Assembly (NCBI RefSeq): GCF_048544455.1
Contig: NC_133535.1
Coordinates: 82,150,120-82,214,119, forward strand
Direction: 5' to 3'
DNA length: 64,000 nucleotides
From: Silene latifolia
Taxonomy: Eukaryota > Streptophyta > Magnoliopsida > Caryophyllales > Caryophyllaceae
A program made the position numbers and the translations under genes. The number at the start of each line of letters is the position of its first letter. Within the stretch, counting starts at the first letter, position 1. Positions 24,229-36,800 of this stretch are shown piece by piece. Below the pieces are notes generated by a model that ran no database searches, had not been told where the DNA came from, and saw nothing but the letters and a program-made list of their open reading frames with translations.

Positions 24229-26734
24229 AAAGGAAGCTTTTTTCAAGCGATTATAGAGTCTCCAATTTTTATAAACAACCAATTTAAATATATTAATGTA
24301 TTTTTACGTAAAGTTGGGATATAGAAATTGGGATGTATCCTACCAACATTGAAATACGGAATGTGGTGTACAACTATATCATGTTCTAACAAATATAGTT
24401 ATGTACTACAACACCTAATAAATTAATAATATAAATCTGAAATTATGAAATTCTATCATAAAAATTAGATTAGATAAAATTAATATATAGAAACCTAAAC
24501 AAACACTATTACCTTAATATGTTTATATATATATGTACATATATTTTCATTCAGAAATTCATAATTATCTTCATGTTATATTGTTTTTGTTTTTTATTTT
24601 TATTTTTATTATGCTTCTTACTTTTGTTTTCAAATATTGTATATGACCTTATATATGCCCTTCTTTGGATCTTAATGTTTATATTGTGTTTAAATCTTAT
24701 TGTAGCATTAGTCTATGGAAACATTGTTTTTGCTTTGAATTAGATTGTCTTCTAATGATTTTTTCACAAGTCTTACTTATTGTATGTATATGTGCAGGTT
24801 AACATATATTACTCCGTATGATTCTGTTGGAGATACAACGATCAATATATTATTTGGGTAAGGGTCGTTTTTAAGTTTTAACATAGCGTAGCATAAATGT
24901 TTCATTTTCGGATTTAAAGTATACAAAGGTATGTAGATGACGTTATTTTCAATGGAATTTCAATAGAGCTCAACTAACTTGGATTTAAAGTTACATTAGT
25001 TTGTTGATTTTTCTCAGTAGCTAATTAGATATCTTTTTTTTTGTAACTACTTCTCATTTGCAAAATTTTCTTAGTAATATTATTAAGAGACTCCCTCATG
25101 AAAATTTGTATTTATTATCACATGAAATCTATCAACAGAGGTGTCTGAAAAATATGTCGTGGTTGCTTTAATGTGTTTGTTATTTTCATTTCTTTGCTAA
25201 ACAAAAGACTTTGATTTAAAGATAATAAGTGAGAATGGGAGATGAGTTTTAGGTGATTAATACTCCATATGAGAGATATCCATGATTGTTGGGGACATGA
25301 AAAGGAATACGTCATTGATATTGTAGTTAAATTAGCTTTGACTTCGATTTATCAATATGATATATGAATATAGCTCTACATACTACTTAACACAAATCCG
25401 TTAAGACGGGTCAAGTATTACACAAGGACAAAAAATATAATATTTTGAAATTAGCAAAAAGTTTATCCCAATTATATATTGATTTTAAGGAAGACCTCCT
25501 CATTAATTAGGGGTACCGATATTTCCACGGAAACTATAAACTAATCCACGGGGAAATATGGGTAATGTACCCAAAGCAGCCTTTTTCTGTTTATACTATA
25601 AAGTTCTTTTCCGGGACCATAAGACCACTTATAAGGGTAAGTGTTTACATTCTCCGTGGCTCAATACATACATGCCACGGATTTATGTGAGCCCTTAATT
25701 AATACTCCATACACTATAATAATCTACAAAACATTACATAAACTTTACATTCGCGACATAATCCAGATTAACGGAATTATTTTTGTGATTTTGCAAGACT
25801 CCTTACCATGATTACAGCTTTTCGTTTCTTATCTACAATAATATATGTATTTCTAATAATTACCCATGAACAGAGTAATTCTATTAAAGATTTTTATCAT
25901 AGTATGAATTAACTTAAATTTGGTCACGTTATTGTTAGTTATTTGAACTATACTATTTCGAAATAATATGGAATAAATATATAAAAAAGGTGAGGTTATG
26001 GATAATAGGAGCATCGGTACTGCCTTTAATATTGTTAAAAATTACGATATCTCATATTACTTCAAGATTTAAATATGATTATTTTGAGAGATTAGATAGA
26101 GTTAAATATGAGCAGTTGAGAATCATAAAAAATTAAGTTTGTTTGAAGTTTAGTTGAACACTTAACTCCTTTACAACTCAATCTTCTAAAAATCAAATTG
26201 TTATTTTAATCATCTCTACTTTTATAAACCCATTAAAAAGCTTATTTATTTTAAGTAGTTGCCTAAAGTTGAACTCTCTCATTTATTTTAGGCTATTAAG
26301 TCTACGACTCTATTGAAATAGAGTAGTGTTCAAGTAAAAACAAGCAATTAATTTTGCATTATTTGTAGTTACTGATGGCTACAATCTTATTACATTCAGT
26401 TTTGTGTTGTTTAATTTAGTTATACGTTTCATCGGACATAATTTTCTATGCAGCACAATTTTGTTGATAAACAATGGAGTAATTGCATTATATTGTATTG
26501 TTTACATGGAGCCTTAATGATTAAGTTCTTTCGTTCGTTATTTATATAGTTGTAAGCTTCATGAAGGTTAAATTTCTTAGAGCGACAATAGATTAATGGG
26601 TACATACACTAAACAACAAGTATAATAGCATTTAAACAAGAAGGATTGGTTAAAATTATTATGATGGTAATCTAATACAATTATTGGAAAAAAAATAGAA
26701 ATTCTAGAATATAAGAAAACACACAAATATTATC

Positions 26735-26985
26735 CTACAACCAGTTGTATAGTAGCATTGTACAACCGTGTCAAAGTTGTTGCTCTTACACAAAGTTGTT
26801 GAGATATTTTATAAGTTATTGAGCTATTTTACGAAGTTATTGAGCTTAATAATTATTCTGTTAAGCTCAATAACTTTGTATCATAACTCGATAATTTTGT
26901 TAGTAGAGTTCGATAACATTATAAGAAAGTTCAATTACATTGAATAAATTGTATTACTTGTATGTACAACCTGTTGTATAATACA
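26735..26985. mobile_element. Foldback (MITE-like) element
   Basis: Outer inverted ends tacaaccagttgtata and tacaacctgttgtata enclose a second palindrome, gttattgagcttaat ... ttaagctcaataac, around a short centre. No coding sequence. Class not determined; no clear target duplication was seen. Confidence 0.5.
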
Positions 26986-28395
26986 TTAACTGAAGAAAAC
27001 ACATCAAACATTTTCGTTAACTTGCGAGCTGTTTGTGATTTGTTAAGTACTTAAAAGAGAGGCGAAAAATAAATATAATTATTACAATATTTTATTTTTC
27101 AATAAATGATGTGTCAGAAGGTGATTGGAGTGGCATACAAATTGAGACACAAAAGTGGAACAGAGGATCCTTACTGTAGAATTTGAGTAGGATTTGGAAA
27201 CTAATTAGAGAGTCCAGGGCAACTACATCCCAAAGTTGCGTATACCATTTTCTAAGAGAAAAGTTATTACATACCAAAACTTGGTGTTATGTTATTGTAT
27301 CTATTTTCTGTTTATTTTATTGCTCTTAGAATAATTTTATAAAGAATATTTTTTTTATTGCCTGAAAGTCTTTTGCGAGTTCTCATTAAAAGTTGAATTT
27401 TCGAGGGTATTAGCGTTTTTAACAAATCAAAACAGTAAAATACATGAAAAAGGAAATAATTTACGTCATAATCCGACCTACATAACTACCTAAGAGATGA
27501 CAATTAAATTGCATAGAGAGCCAAGATGCTTATAAGGAGGGAAACAGACATACAATTAGTCATTCGTTCTAATATTAAAAGGATCAAATATCATCTCACT
27601 TAAAATTTAAAACACATCTTTTGCATTTCTCTAACATTATACTTTTGTCTTATTCAATATTATTACTTCAAGCGTCTTAAACATAAGACAAATAGGATAC
27701 ATCCGTTTTAAACAAATTTGTTAGAGGGATAAACCAAATCATATCATATGAGAGCAATAAGTGAATATTCAATTTTTGATAACAGTACATTGCTAATCAC
27801 AATTTTTTTTTTTAGGCAAATCATTGCTAATCAGGTTATTGCAAATGAAAGTATAATATGTAGTTACACGTCTACCATCAAGTTATTGCACATGTATTAA
27901 GACGAGTAACTTAGTCAATATGACGTTGAAGTTCTTATCGAGGTGAGCCTCTTTGTAAACGGGAGTTGATATTTGCAGGAATTATTCAATGTTAGTTCAA
28001 CTGAATATTATAAGTGGCCCGTGCATCGCACGGGCATTAAATCTAGTATATATATAAAGGAGAGTTTTTTCGAGCAATCTGAGAGCGTCCACATCATCAA
28101 AAATTAATTTAGGAAAGTATCATAAATAATAATTTTTGACTTAAAAAATAAAGTGGAGAATCTTTTAATTATTATAATATATATATTTCCTAAATTATAT
28201 TCCAGTGATATTTCCAGTTTTTATACCAAACTTTTACATTTCACTTGGCAAAAAAGTATCGTTAAAAAAATTATTAAAATAATATAATTAGCTTCGTGGT
28301 AAAAAAAAATGCTATCATTAGAGTGTAGATTTCATATTATTTGCACATATTAATACTTCTTAGTATGTAAAATTGTGTAATTTTTAGTATGTTTT

Positions 28396-28506
28396 GTCCC
28401 ACATTGTAAAATAACGTAGGTGTGGTGAATATACTACATATAAATAGTAGAATTGTCCAAAATCGAAAAATTAGTATAAGGTGATGTGATCCTATGATTA
28501 TAAATA
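28396..28506 (+). promoter_or_regulatory. Two USE-TATA modules (snRNA-type promoter), Helitron B
   Basis: GTCCCACATTG (28396-28406), 32 bp, TATAAATA; then a decayed GTCCAAAATCG (28455-28465), 33 bp, TATAAATA. The plant U-snRNA upstream sequence element is RTCCCACATCG, about 33-34 bp before the TATA box in Pol II-type genes. No snRNA follows. Confidence 0.5.
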
Positions 28507-29490
28507 TGAGGCATATTTGGAACTCATGTATCACCCAAAAAATTTTGAGTCTCATAAATATATTGTTTTAAAGAGCTCTTAAAATTTTCTATCATTATTT
28601 AAGTTATGATATAAAAAATAAAATGAAAATCGTTGGGAACTACCCGGGAAAGAGTTAAGAACAAGAACAAGAAAAACAAAAAATACAAAACTAAAGGTTT
28701 TACTAATGGTAGTCTCCTGACACGGTACAAAACTAAAAATTTTACTAATGGTTGTCTTCTGAATGCAGCAATAGAGTGTTACTAATGGTTGTCTTTTGAA
28801 TGCAGTAATAGAGCGTTAATGAGTCGTTATATGTACGATGTAGAGATCCTTATCTAATGATCGAGACTTATTGGTTTTACATTAAAAAAAGTAGTATGTA
28901 TACAATAGTGGTTTTTTTAAGAAGAGACATGTACTTCTTGATATGTTATATCTTTCACATTGAAAAATAATGTAGGCATGATGAACATACTACGTCTAAA
29001 TAATTAAATTATGTATCTCACATCGAAAGAATAGTATACAGTAGGGTGATTCTATAAATATAAATAAGAGGCATCCTTGAAACTTAGGTATTAACCCAAA
29101 TTTTTTTGATATAAAAGATATGTACTTTTTAGTATGTTATATGTCGCACATTGAAAAATAATGTAGGTGTGGTGAATATATTGTGTATAAATAATAGAAC
29201 TGTCCCATATATATACATTTTCTATATTATATTAAAGTGATGTTTATAATTTTGATATAAAAAACTTTATATTTCATTTCACAAAAAAGTGTCGTATGAA
29301 AATTATATAATTAGATTGTGACAAAAAAATGCTATCATTAGAGTGTAGATTGTATTGTATTTTCTCATTATTAAATCGGGTTGATGTCAAAGTAGGTACG
29401 AAAAAAAAATGGTGTACTTAGTATTTTATTTGTCCTACATTGAAAAGTAATTTAAATGTGGTGAATATACTATATATAAATATTAGAATT

Positions 29491-29542
29491 GTCCCACATC
29501 GAAAGATTAACATAAGTCAGGGTGATCTTATGATTATAAATA
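29491..29542 (+). promoter_or_regulatory. Exact USE plus TATA module, Helitron B
   Basis: GTCCCACATCG is a full match to RTCCCACATCG, with 33 bp to TATAAATA. A weaker module (tttgtcctacattg ... tatataaata) lies just upstream. Confidence 0.55.
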
Positions 29543-30434
29543 GAAGTCATAACTTCTTAAATATTTTCAGAGATAGCTCTTAAAAGAGTCTGTATTACTG
29601 TCTCTACAATAATGATTTCTAACCTAAGTTAATATTTGGTAAAGCTTTAAGTTATTATAATATATACTCTGTATTTCTTATTTTATATTCAAGTGATGTT
29701 TCTAATTTTTATATAAAAACTTTTACATTTCATTTGGCAAAATAATGTCGGTAAAAAATTATGAAATATGGATTCAGGAATTAGATGATGAAGTGTTTGT
29801 GTAATAGATAACAAAAGAAAAAGGCTTCACTAAGTCATAGGAGTAATGGCGTTATGAAGGAAGTTGTCAAATGCTAATCCGGTAAAGAAAAAGGTGAACA
29901 CAGGGGTACCATTTGTAGAAACTTAAAATTAGGGGTATTATGTGTAATCTATCAAAGTTCAAGGTTACCATGAGAAATTTACAATATTATAATGATATAG
30001 TTAATTAAATTTTCATTTAAAAGAGACAGATATCCTTACCAATAAAACAATAAAGGGGGTATTATTTTTTAATTGTAATTTTATTGTCACGCCATCAAAC
30101 TTAACATCCATTAAACAGCCTTTACATTAAGGGGTACCATGGGCAAAAAAATGGAACCTCAGGGGTACCACAGGAGATTGTTAAAAGTAGGGGTAACATG
30201 GAAAATCTGACAAAATTAAGGGGTGCCACGAGAAATTTCCGTATCTCAAGTATGATAAAAAAAATTGAAGAAAAACAACGTACAAATATTAATGAAGAGT
30301 ACTTGATCATATTATTAAATTTAAATATAACTATTAGACATAATGAGTAACAATTGTCCGTATTTGGTATTCGGGATCTGGTTGGATGTCGAACTAAGTG
30401 CAAAAAAGATGGTGTAATTCTGAGTATGTTATTT

Positions 30435-30608
30435 GTCCCACATTGAAAAAACAACGCAGGTTTGATGAATATATACTACGTATAAATAGTAGAATTGTCC
30501 CACATCAGAAAAATAATCCGAGATTGCTGAATATATTACTTATAAATAATAGAATTGTCCCACATTGAAAGATTAGTATAAGGTGGGGTGATTATATGAT
30601 TATAAATA
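30435..30608 (+). promoter_or_regulatory. Three tandem USE-TATA modules, Helitron B
   Basis: GTCCCACATTG, 35 bp, TATAAATA; GTCCCACATCA, 33 bp, TATAAATA; GTCCCACATTG, 33 bp, TATAAATA. Modules follow each other every ~60 bp with the linker gtagaatt or ataatagaatt. Confidence 0.55.
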
Positions 30609-30908
30609 AGAGTTAACCCACATCATTAAAAAATTAATTTAGGAAAGTATCATAAATAATAATTTTTTATGTAAAAAATAAAGTGGAGTATCTTTTGATT
30701 ATTATAATATATATATTCAAGTGATATTTCCAATTTTTATATCAAACTTTTACATTTCATTTGGCAAAAAATATCGTTAAAAAAATTATTAAAATAATAT
30801 AATTAGCTTTGTGGTAAAAAAATGCTATCATTAGAGTATAGATTTTATATTATTTGCACATATTAAAACTTCTTAGTATGTAAAATTGTGTAATTTTTGG
30901 TATGTTTT

Positions 30909-31019
30909 GTACCACATTGGAAAATAACGTAGGTGTGATGAATATACTACATATAAATAGTAGAATTGTCCCACATCGAAAGATTAATATAAGGTGATGT
31001 GATCCTATGATTATAAATA
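30909..31019 (+). promoter_or_regulatory. Two USE-TATA modules, one exact, Helitron B
   Basis: GTACCACATTG, 32 bp, TATAAATA; then exact GTCCCACATCG (30968-30978), 33 bp, TATAAATA (31012-31019). Sequence beyond the second TATA (aggaggcatatttggaac) is shared with the copy at 28.5 kb but is not a known snRNA. Confidence 0.55.
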
Positions 31020-31247
31020 GGAGGCATATTTGGAACTTATGTATCCACCCAAAAAATTTTGAGTCTCATAAATATTAATCTTTTCTTTTTTTGAAAGAGA
31101 TATTTTAATAATATGTAAATAAATCATTAAACATATAATATAAACATTAAACCCTTATAAATTTTATTTTTGCATTATAAATAAGTTAATTAACCCGTTG
31201 CAACGCACGGGCATTCAAACTAGTATTTTATATTTTCCAAAACCTTA

Positions 31248-31394
31248 TCCTTTACGTGAAATAATTTCATGAACTATACACGGTATTACTACCCTTTTAA
31301 AATTCTATTATTAGTGTTTAATTTCATTTAAGTATTTACGGAATTTGTTTGTAAATTACTTAAATTAAATAAATATTTTCTTTTCCATATATTT
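31248..31394. repeat. Direct repeat, copy 2 of 2
   Basis: Partner of 24003-24150. Here the sequence continues past ttttccatatat into unique DNA, whereas copy 1 runs into the AT repeat and Helitron A. Confidence 0.85.
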
Positions 31395-32589
31395 TATATG
31401 ATATTGAATACTCATTTGTTGATTAATTAGTTCTGTAAAATATCTTCTATATACAACAAAGTTATAATAAGTGAATTAGTGACAAATCTGACAATACAAA
31501 AAAAAAAAAAAAAAAATTGTTTTCAACTTCATTTATTCTTTTTCGTTCTTAATTTTTATGTATCCAGTTTTTTTATTTCGAATACATCCCCACTAAACTA
31601 AAAGAATAAGAAAGCTCTAATATTTTCCCGCCTAAATGAATATTCCATATTTGGGCTTTATTATATCCTATCTACAATTGGGCCAAACTGCTTAATTCCA
31701 TATAATTCTATTCCATTTACACATTTATATGTCTACAACTGGGCCTGATTAATTACATACAATAACTAACCTACTACAAGATAAGAGCATTCATATATTG
31801 TTTTTACTTCTAAAACGAAAAAATTGCCAATAATATATATTTTCTTACACTTTAATTTAATATCTATTTATACTCTATACAACGTGAACATTTAAATTTT
31901 GGTTACTTTTTTAATTTTTCTGATTCAATATATACATAAGTATATCTATTACAACACAGATACATACAAAATAATTTCACCAATTTTATATAGAGTAATA
32001 CTGTTGAACCTTCTTTTTTCTACTCCGTGTCTCTTAACACAAAACATTACTAATATTAAATTTTATTCTATACTAAAATTTCATTCAAAAGGAGTTAAAA
32101 CGAGTTAAATATAATTAGATATTTTTTAAATTCTCTAATGTCCCTATCTAAAAAACCGCGTGTGCACGGGATTTATACTAGTATAATACTAATCCATTTG
32201 AAATTTCTTGAAATTATTAACTTATAGTTAATGCGTATTTTCTTATTGTAGTTTTTTTTTAGTTAATTAAGTTTAAAGCTAATGGAATATGGATGGATTT
32301 TTAAAGGAAATAGTGAATTAAATTAATGCAATATAATAATAAATTGATAATCCATGTCATATTAGTTTGTCAAGTCACATTGTTATTGTGTACGTGGCTT
32401 TTTTTCATCCCATGTGGCATTGTCTACGTGACATTTTTAGGCTAACCTTTTAATATTTTATAGATAATGCAATTATGAATTATAAGAGACTACTTCGCTT
32501 ATCACTTTTGTTATTAAATAAAGAATACAATATCAAAATTTATTTTATTGTTATTCTTTCATATTTTTTTTTAAAAAAAATATTTTTTC
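31395..32589. other. AT-rich stretch, no gene
   Basis: Only short frames. The Helitron-type end at 32156 is the one landmark. Confidence 0.4.
32156..32181 (+). mobile_element. Helitron-type 3' terminus (weak)
   Basis: CCGCGTGTGCACGGG followed by atttata and CTAG|T. The hairpin is imperfect, but the ending matches the others in the window. Confidence 0.4.
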
Positions 32590-32915
32590 TTCTCTCCTTT
32601 ATTACACCTTTTTTACCAATCACTTTCTTATATATTTTACTTGATTTACTTTTAAGGTATTCCGGATCCCTAAATTCTAGTTCGGTTTTCAAAATCGTTT
32701 TAATTTTTATTTTTGATTTAAATTTTAAGTTTTAAAAGAAATCCGGACTTCGATTTTAAAACCTATAAATTTACCGTGACTTTGTATTATGTTTCACTCT
32801 ACCTTTTGTTTTTCATTTTTCCCTTTTTTTTTTCTTGAATGAGGTGTACATTCAAAAGAATCATGTCCACCGACCCCAAATCATTTTGGGATTGGAAAGG
32901 CTCTCATGTTGTTTT
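32590..32915 (+). mobile_element. RTE-type LINE 3' UTR fragment
   Basis: Similar to the 3' UTR at 36490-36831 and 41235-41583: tttaccaatcactttctta, attccggatcc, ccgaccccaaatcattttgg. No coding part is attached, so it is a strongly 5'-truncated copy. The tail (ctcatgttgtt) is worn. Confidence 0.65.
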
Positions 32916-32956
32916 CTCTTTCATATTGTTTCCATCCCACACACTAATAACATCTA

Positions 32957-33292
32957 CTCCCTCCTATCCACTCTTTTCTTCCTTATTTCCTAAAACGGAT
33001 TATTCAGGTTTTCTTCCCCTTTCCTTTTTGAGAAAGTTTTTATTAATATTATACTCTTACCTCTTTCCACTCATCAAACCCCACTATATACTATATTAAT
33101 ATTTAATTCTAATTATTCCTACCTCTCTCCAATAACCAAACCCCACCCATCTCCTTTATTAATATTTAATCATAATTATTCATACCTCTCTCCAATTACC
33201 AAACCCCACTCATATATTTATCAATATTATACTCCCCACCCTTAATCTCCGTGCCCACTTCAAAGGGGAAAAAAAGGATGGATGGGAGGGAG
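32957..33292. mobile_element. Stowaway-like MITE
   Basis: TA|CTCCCTCCTATCCACTC at the left and GATGGGAGGGAG|TA at the right, so the TIR starts CTCCCTCC and the target duplication is TA, as in Tc1/mariner Stowaway elements. The middle holds an internal tandem repeat. It lies about 360 bp beyond the RlmN stop codon. Confidence 0.75.
33055..33230. repeat. Tandem repeat inside the Stowaway-like MITE
   Basis: About three units of 65-70 bp built on acctctctccaat-accaaaccccac and ttaatatttaat. Confidence 0.7.
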
Positions 33293-33400
33293 TATAATTT
33301 TTCTTAATCTTTGTGTAAAAAGTGAATTGGTAGTTTGCTGTGAATTGGAGGGTAAATATCAATTTTCGACAAAGCAATAACATTGCAATTATCAATGGTC

Positions 33401-33540
33401 ACATTTAGCAGCTGCTTCACTAATCATTTTAGTTATATGTCGACTCAAAACAACTCGATGACATGAATAAACATTTCGCAACTGCTTCAATATTCATTTT
33501 AGTTGTATGTCCACAAAACAGCTCAATGACATGAAATTGT
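33401..33540. repeat. Two-copy tandem duplication near the RlmN 3' end
   Basis: Units of about 69 bp: acattt-gca-ctgcttca, cattttagtt-tatgtc, ctc-atgacatgaa. It may fall in the 3' UTR of the gene. Confidence 0.7.
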
Positions 33541-33653
33541 ACACTTCTCTTTAGGCTAAAAACAAGAAAAAAAATTCACCAGTCGTATCCTCGCACACCG
33601 ACATGTACCAACTCTGGCAGTTGCCAGTTCCAAGAATATGAACACAGAAGACA

Positions 33654-33896
33654 TCAGAGGTGAAGATCTTCAATGTCGGTTAAAAGAGCGGTGCTTCCAG
33701 TTGCTCTCTTTTCTTGTTGACTTACCACTAACTGACCACAAGCACCACTAATATCTTGCCCCATCTCTTTCCGAACTGTTGTTCTGATGTTATATTGCTC
33801 TCTCAGGACTTTTTGGAAACACTTGACATTTGCTTCGCTGCTCGTCTTGAATATGCTTAAGCTTCCAATTGGGTTGAAAGGTATCAGATTTACCAC
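33654..33896 (-). CDS. RlmN-like gene, exon 8 and stop
   Basis: Acceptor gttgcag|GTGGTA; ends with TGA. It encodes [31 protein letters not shown] with the second catalytic Cys, and a short tail without other motifs. Confidence 0.92.
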   Translation of the reverse strand: MVNLIPFNPIGSLSIFKTSSEANVKCFQKVLREQYNIRTTVRKEMGQDISGACGQLVVSQQEKRATGSTALLTDIEDLHL

Positions 33897-36800
33897 CTGC
33901 AACATTTCATGAGTTTAAGAACTAGATGTAGTTAGAAAGTAAGGTTTCCTGTGTCGCTCATCTTTTCCTCTGTAACTTCTGAGGACACAGAAATTCTATA
34001 TTGAACTAATCTGTATACTTAACAGATGTACAGTTTATAAGCTGCTTTACGTGTCAAATATGTTTCACCAAAAAAAAGAAAAAAAAAATTGTGGCTTATT
34101 CGAAAAAAAAAAAACGAATATAAAAAACTACTAACCACTTCCAATGTCTCCAGCAGTTTACCAAGCTGGTGTGCATGCTGCTCTTCATCATTTATACCAT
34201 CAAGCATTATGTACTCGATAAATATTTTCTGCTGACTAGAACAAGAAAGAGGGGTAAGTCGAGTAAACCATATTTAGTTTACGGTAATAATTGCATGAAT
34301 ATAGTAAACAACTTGTGGAAATAGCATATATTTTACCTGTTCTTTTGGTACAGATGAAGTGCATCCATAAGTTTTGCAAGAGGAAATGCCCTGGCCGCCG
34401 GCATAATTTGGCAACGAATTTCTTGAACTGGTGCATGAAGTGATACTGCTAGATTTAGATTTGGTAGATCCGAATGAAGCTTGTTAATGGCGTGTACAAT
34501 TCCAACCTGTACAGCATAGCATGTAATAGATCAACAACAAAATAGTAGCACAATGAGCCAGCATTGCTTCTAGCCTTCTAGGCATCGCGACCCAAATGTC
34601 CAACTCCAACCTATAGCCACGTGAGACTGTTAAATGGTAAATAACTGAACAGTATTTTTTTCCCTTTCTCTTGTCCTTGACAGCATTGGGGTAACTTTGT
34701 TGGGTTTGATTATTGACATTTCAAAAAATTAATAGGAATAAACATCCCATAATAGTTAAACTCGAGATTTAGTTATATTAAAATGGCCAACCTCTGTGTT
34801 AGCCACAGACCTGTAAAACGAGTCGGGCAAGGCAAGTTTAAGTTTGGATTCTGGTCAAACGAGTCCGGTCGGAATATGAGATGGGCTAAATAGGCTCGGA
34901 TTATATAAGTCATGGGTCGGGCCACAGTCAGAATACGGGACAAATATAGTTCCCCACACTTTTATTAACCTTTTTTAATTCGAAAAAAGAAAGAATTAAG
35001 ATTAAATCATACTGTATTTCATAATTATATTTATTAATAGTCATTAATTACCTTATATTGAAACAACTATAAACATTAAGGTATTTTAATAACTTCTTTT
35101 ATTATTAGATGATAGTTCTAGAAAATTGATTTTTTTAATCATATATGATTTGAAGTGCTAAAAATTAGTATGAAGCACTTTTTTAATTATTACTTCTATT
35201 TCACATTTTATACACAAATATTAATATTTTAAATATAGCCATTATTTTCTATGCGATAAAGATATGCCCCAAAGCTGTGTTACTCAGACACGGATACGAT
35301 ATACGTATCGGGGTATCCGACACGTGATTTTGAATTTTAATAGATACGGGAATACGGTCAAAGGAATATCTTGACTATTTTTTAAACACAGATACGACAC
35401 GTCTTATTTATTATATACATATATTCTCTCTTTTTTTTTCATAAATTGGGAAATAATAAAAAAATATAGCGTAGACTTGTGGTTTGTATGATATGTATAT
35501 TCATGTAATAGTACAATTTAGAACTTTAGTAAAGGTGAGAAGTAAAATATTACACGTGTCCACACTTTACAGCTGTCCAAGTACCCACTTGCTCTTCTTT
35601 TCCTAAAAATGAAACCCTAAATATGCAACCCACTACCCAGCCGCAATACTCCTATTTCCACACTACACTTTCTCTCTCTTCCTTCTTTTCTCCCCCTTCT
35701 CAGTTCTCGTTGTCTCCTCCTCACACACATAATGCTAACTTTGTGAGATCTTCTCCTTCTCCCAGCACTGATTACATCCACCAATGTAACCAGATCTGGG
35801 TGAAAGTCGAGATCTTCATATTTGAAGAGCTTCGTGAGAGCAACAAGGTAAGTTTTCTCATTCCTTTGTGCCGTGCCCGACTCGTGTCCCATTCCGGCGT
35901 GTCAGGTACGTATCCCGTGTCGTATTCCGTATCGTATCGTGTCGACACGGGATACGCCAATGGTCTAACGTGTCGGAGTAACACAGCCCCAAAGATTAAA
36001 GGGAATATTTTATCGCACGGCACTTAGGCCTGCCTTACTTTACGGCTCTGAGTGTTGGGCCGTGAAGCATTGTCACATTCAAAAGATGAGTGTGACGGAG
36101 ATGCGCATGTTGAGGTGGATGTGCGGTCATACAAGGAAAGATCGGTTAAGGAATGAGGTGATTAGGGAAAAGGTAAAAGTGGCGCCAATAGAGGACAAGA
36201 TGATGGAAAACCGACTAAGATGGTTTGGCCATGTGAGAAGGAGACCTATGGACACACGAGTTAGAAGGCTGGAGACTTGGAGAAAAGAAAAGGTCCCTAG
36301 AGGTAGAGGAAGACCGAGACAGACATGGTTGAGAGTGATAGAGCATGATATGAGAGTTCTGGGGCTTGAGGAGAGTATGGTGACGGATAAGGCACAATGG
36401 AGGGAAATGATACATGTGGATTTTTAGTATTTGATGTTTTTGACATATTTAGTGTTTTTTTATTTAATTTCAAGAAATTAAATTATTTATTCTTCTATCC
36501 TTTATTTCACTTTTTTACCAATCACTTTCTTATAGATTTTACTTGGTTCATTCCGGATCCTTAATTCTCTTTCCGTTTTTAAAAATCGTTCTAATCTTTT
36601 CTCTCGATTTAAATTTGAAGTTTTTATAAAAAAAAATCCGGAATTCAATTTTAAAACCCCTAAGTTTACCTTGACTTTCCATTACATTTTCATTCTTCCC
36701 TTTTGTTTTTCATTTTCTCTTTTTATTCGCATTTTGAGGCGTGCGTTCACCCATGGACGGTTCGAAAGAATGATTCATGTCAGCCGACCCCAAATCATTT

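Larger units (their letters stand above)
24140..28046 (+). mobile_element. Helitron A (non-autonomous)
   Basis: The right end has the hairpin CCCGTGCATCGCACGGG (28018-28034) and CTAG at 28043-28046 followed by T. The left end (ttattaaaggaagctttttt...caagcgat) matches the left end of Helitron B (tataaaggagagttttttcgagcaat), but the exact TC start is masked by the AT repeat. The interior is AT-rich and has no helicase or Rep domain, so it would need an autonomous relative. Confidence 0.6.
28042..31223 (+). mobile_element. Helitron B, carrying snRNA-type promoter modules
   Basis: Left end TCTAGTATATATATAAAGG plus gagagttttttcgagcaatc; right end with hairpin CCCGTTGCAACGCACGGG (31194-31211), 8 bp, then CTAG|T. 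3.2 kb with no protein domain. The interior repeats a block of promoter-like modules (listed separately) and a block of ggggtacc-containing words at 29906-30240. Helitron C in the RlmN gene is a related copy in opposite orientation. The first bases overlap the last bases of Helitron A. Confidence 0.75.

Noticed and set aside
28499-31080. snRNA gene downstream of the USE-TATA modules
   Set aside because: The DNA after each TATA does not resemble U1, U2, U4, U5 or U6 starts, and no Sm site or 3' box was recognised.
35623-36027. 134-aa plus-strand frame
   Set aside because: It runs from captured sequence in the hAT across the element's end and into the LINE, so it joins two unrelated insertions and cannot be a gene.
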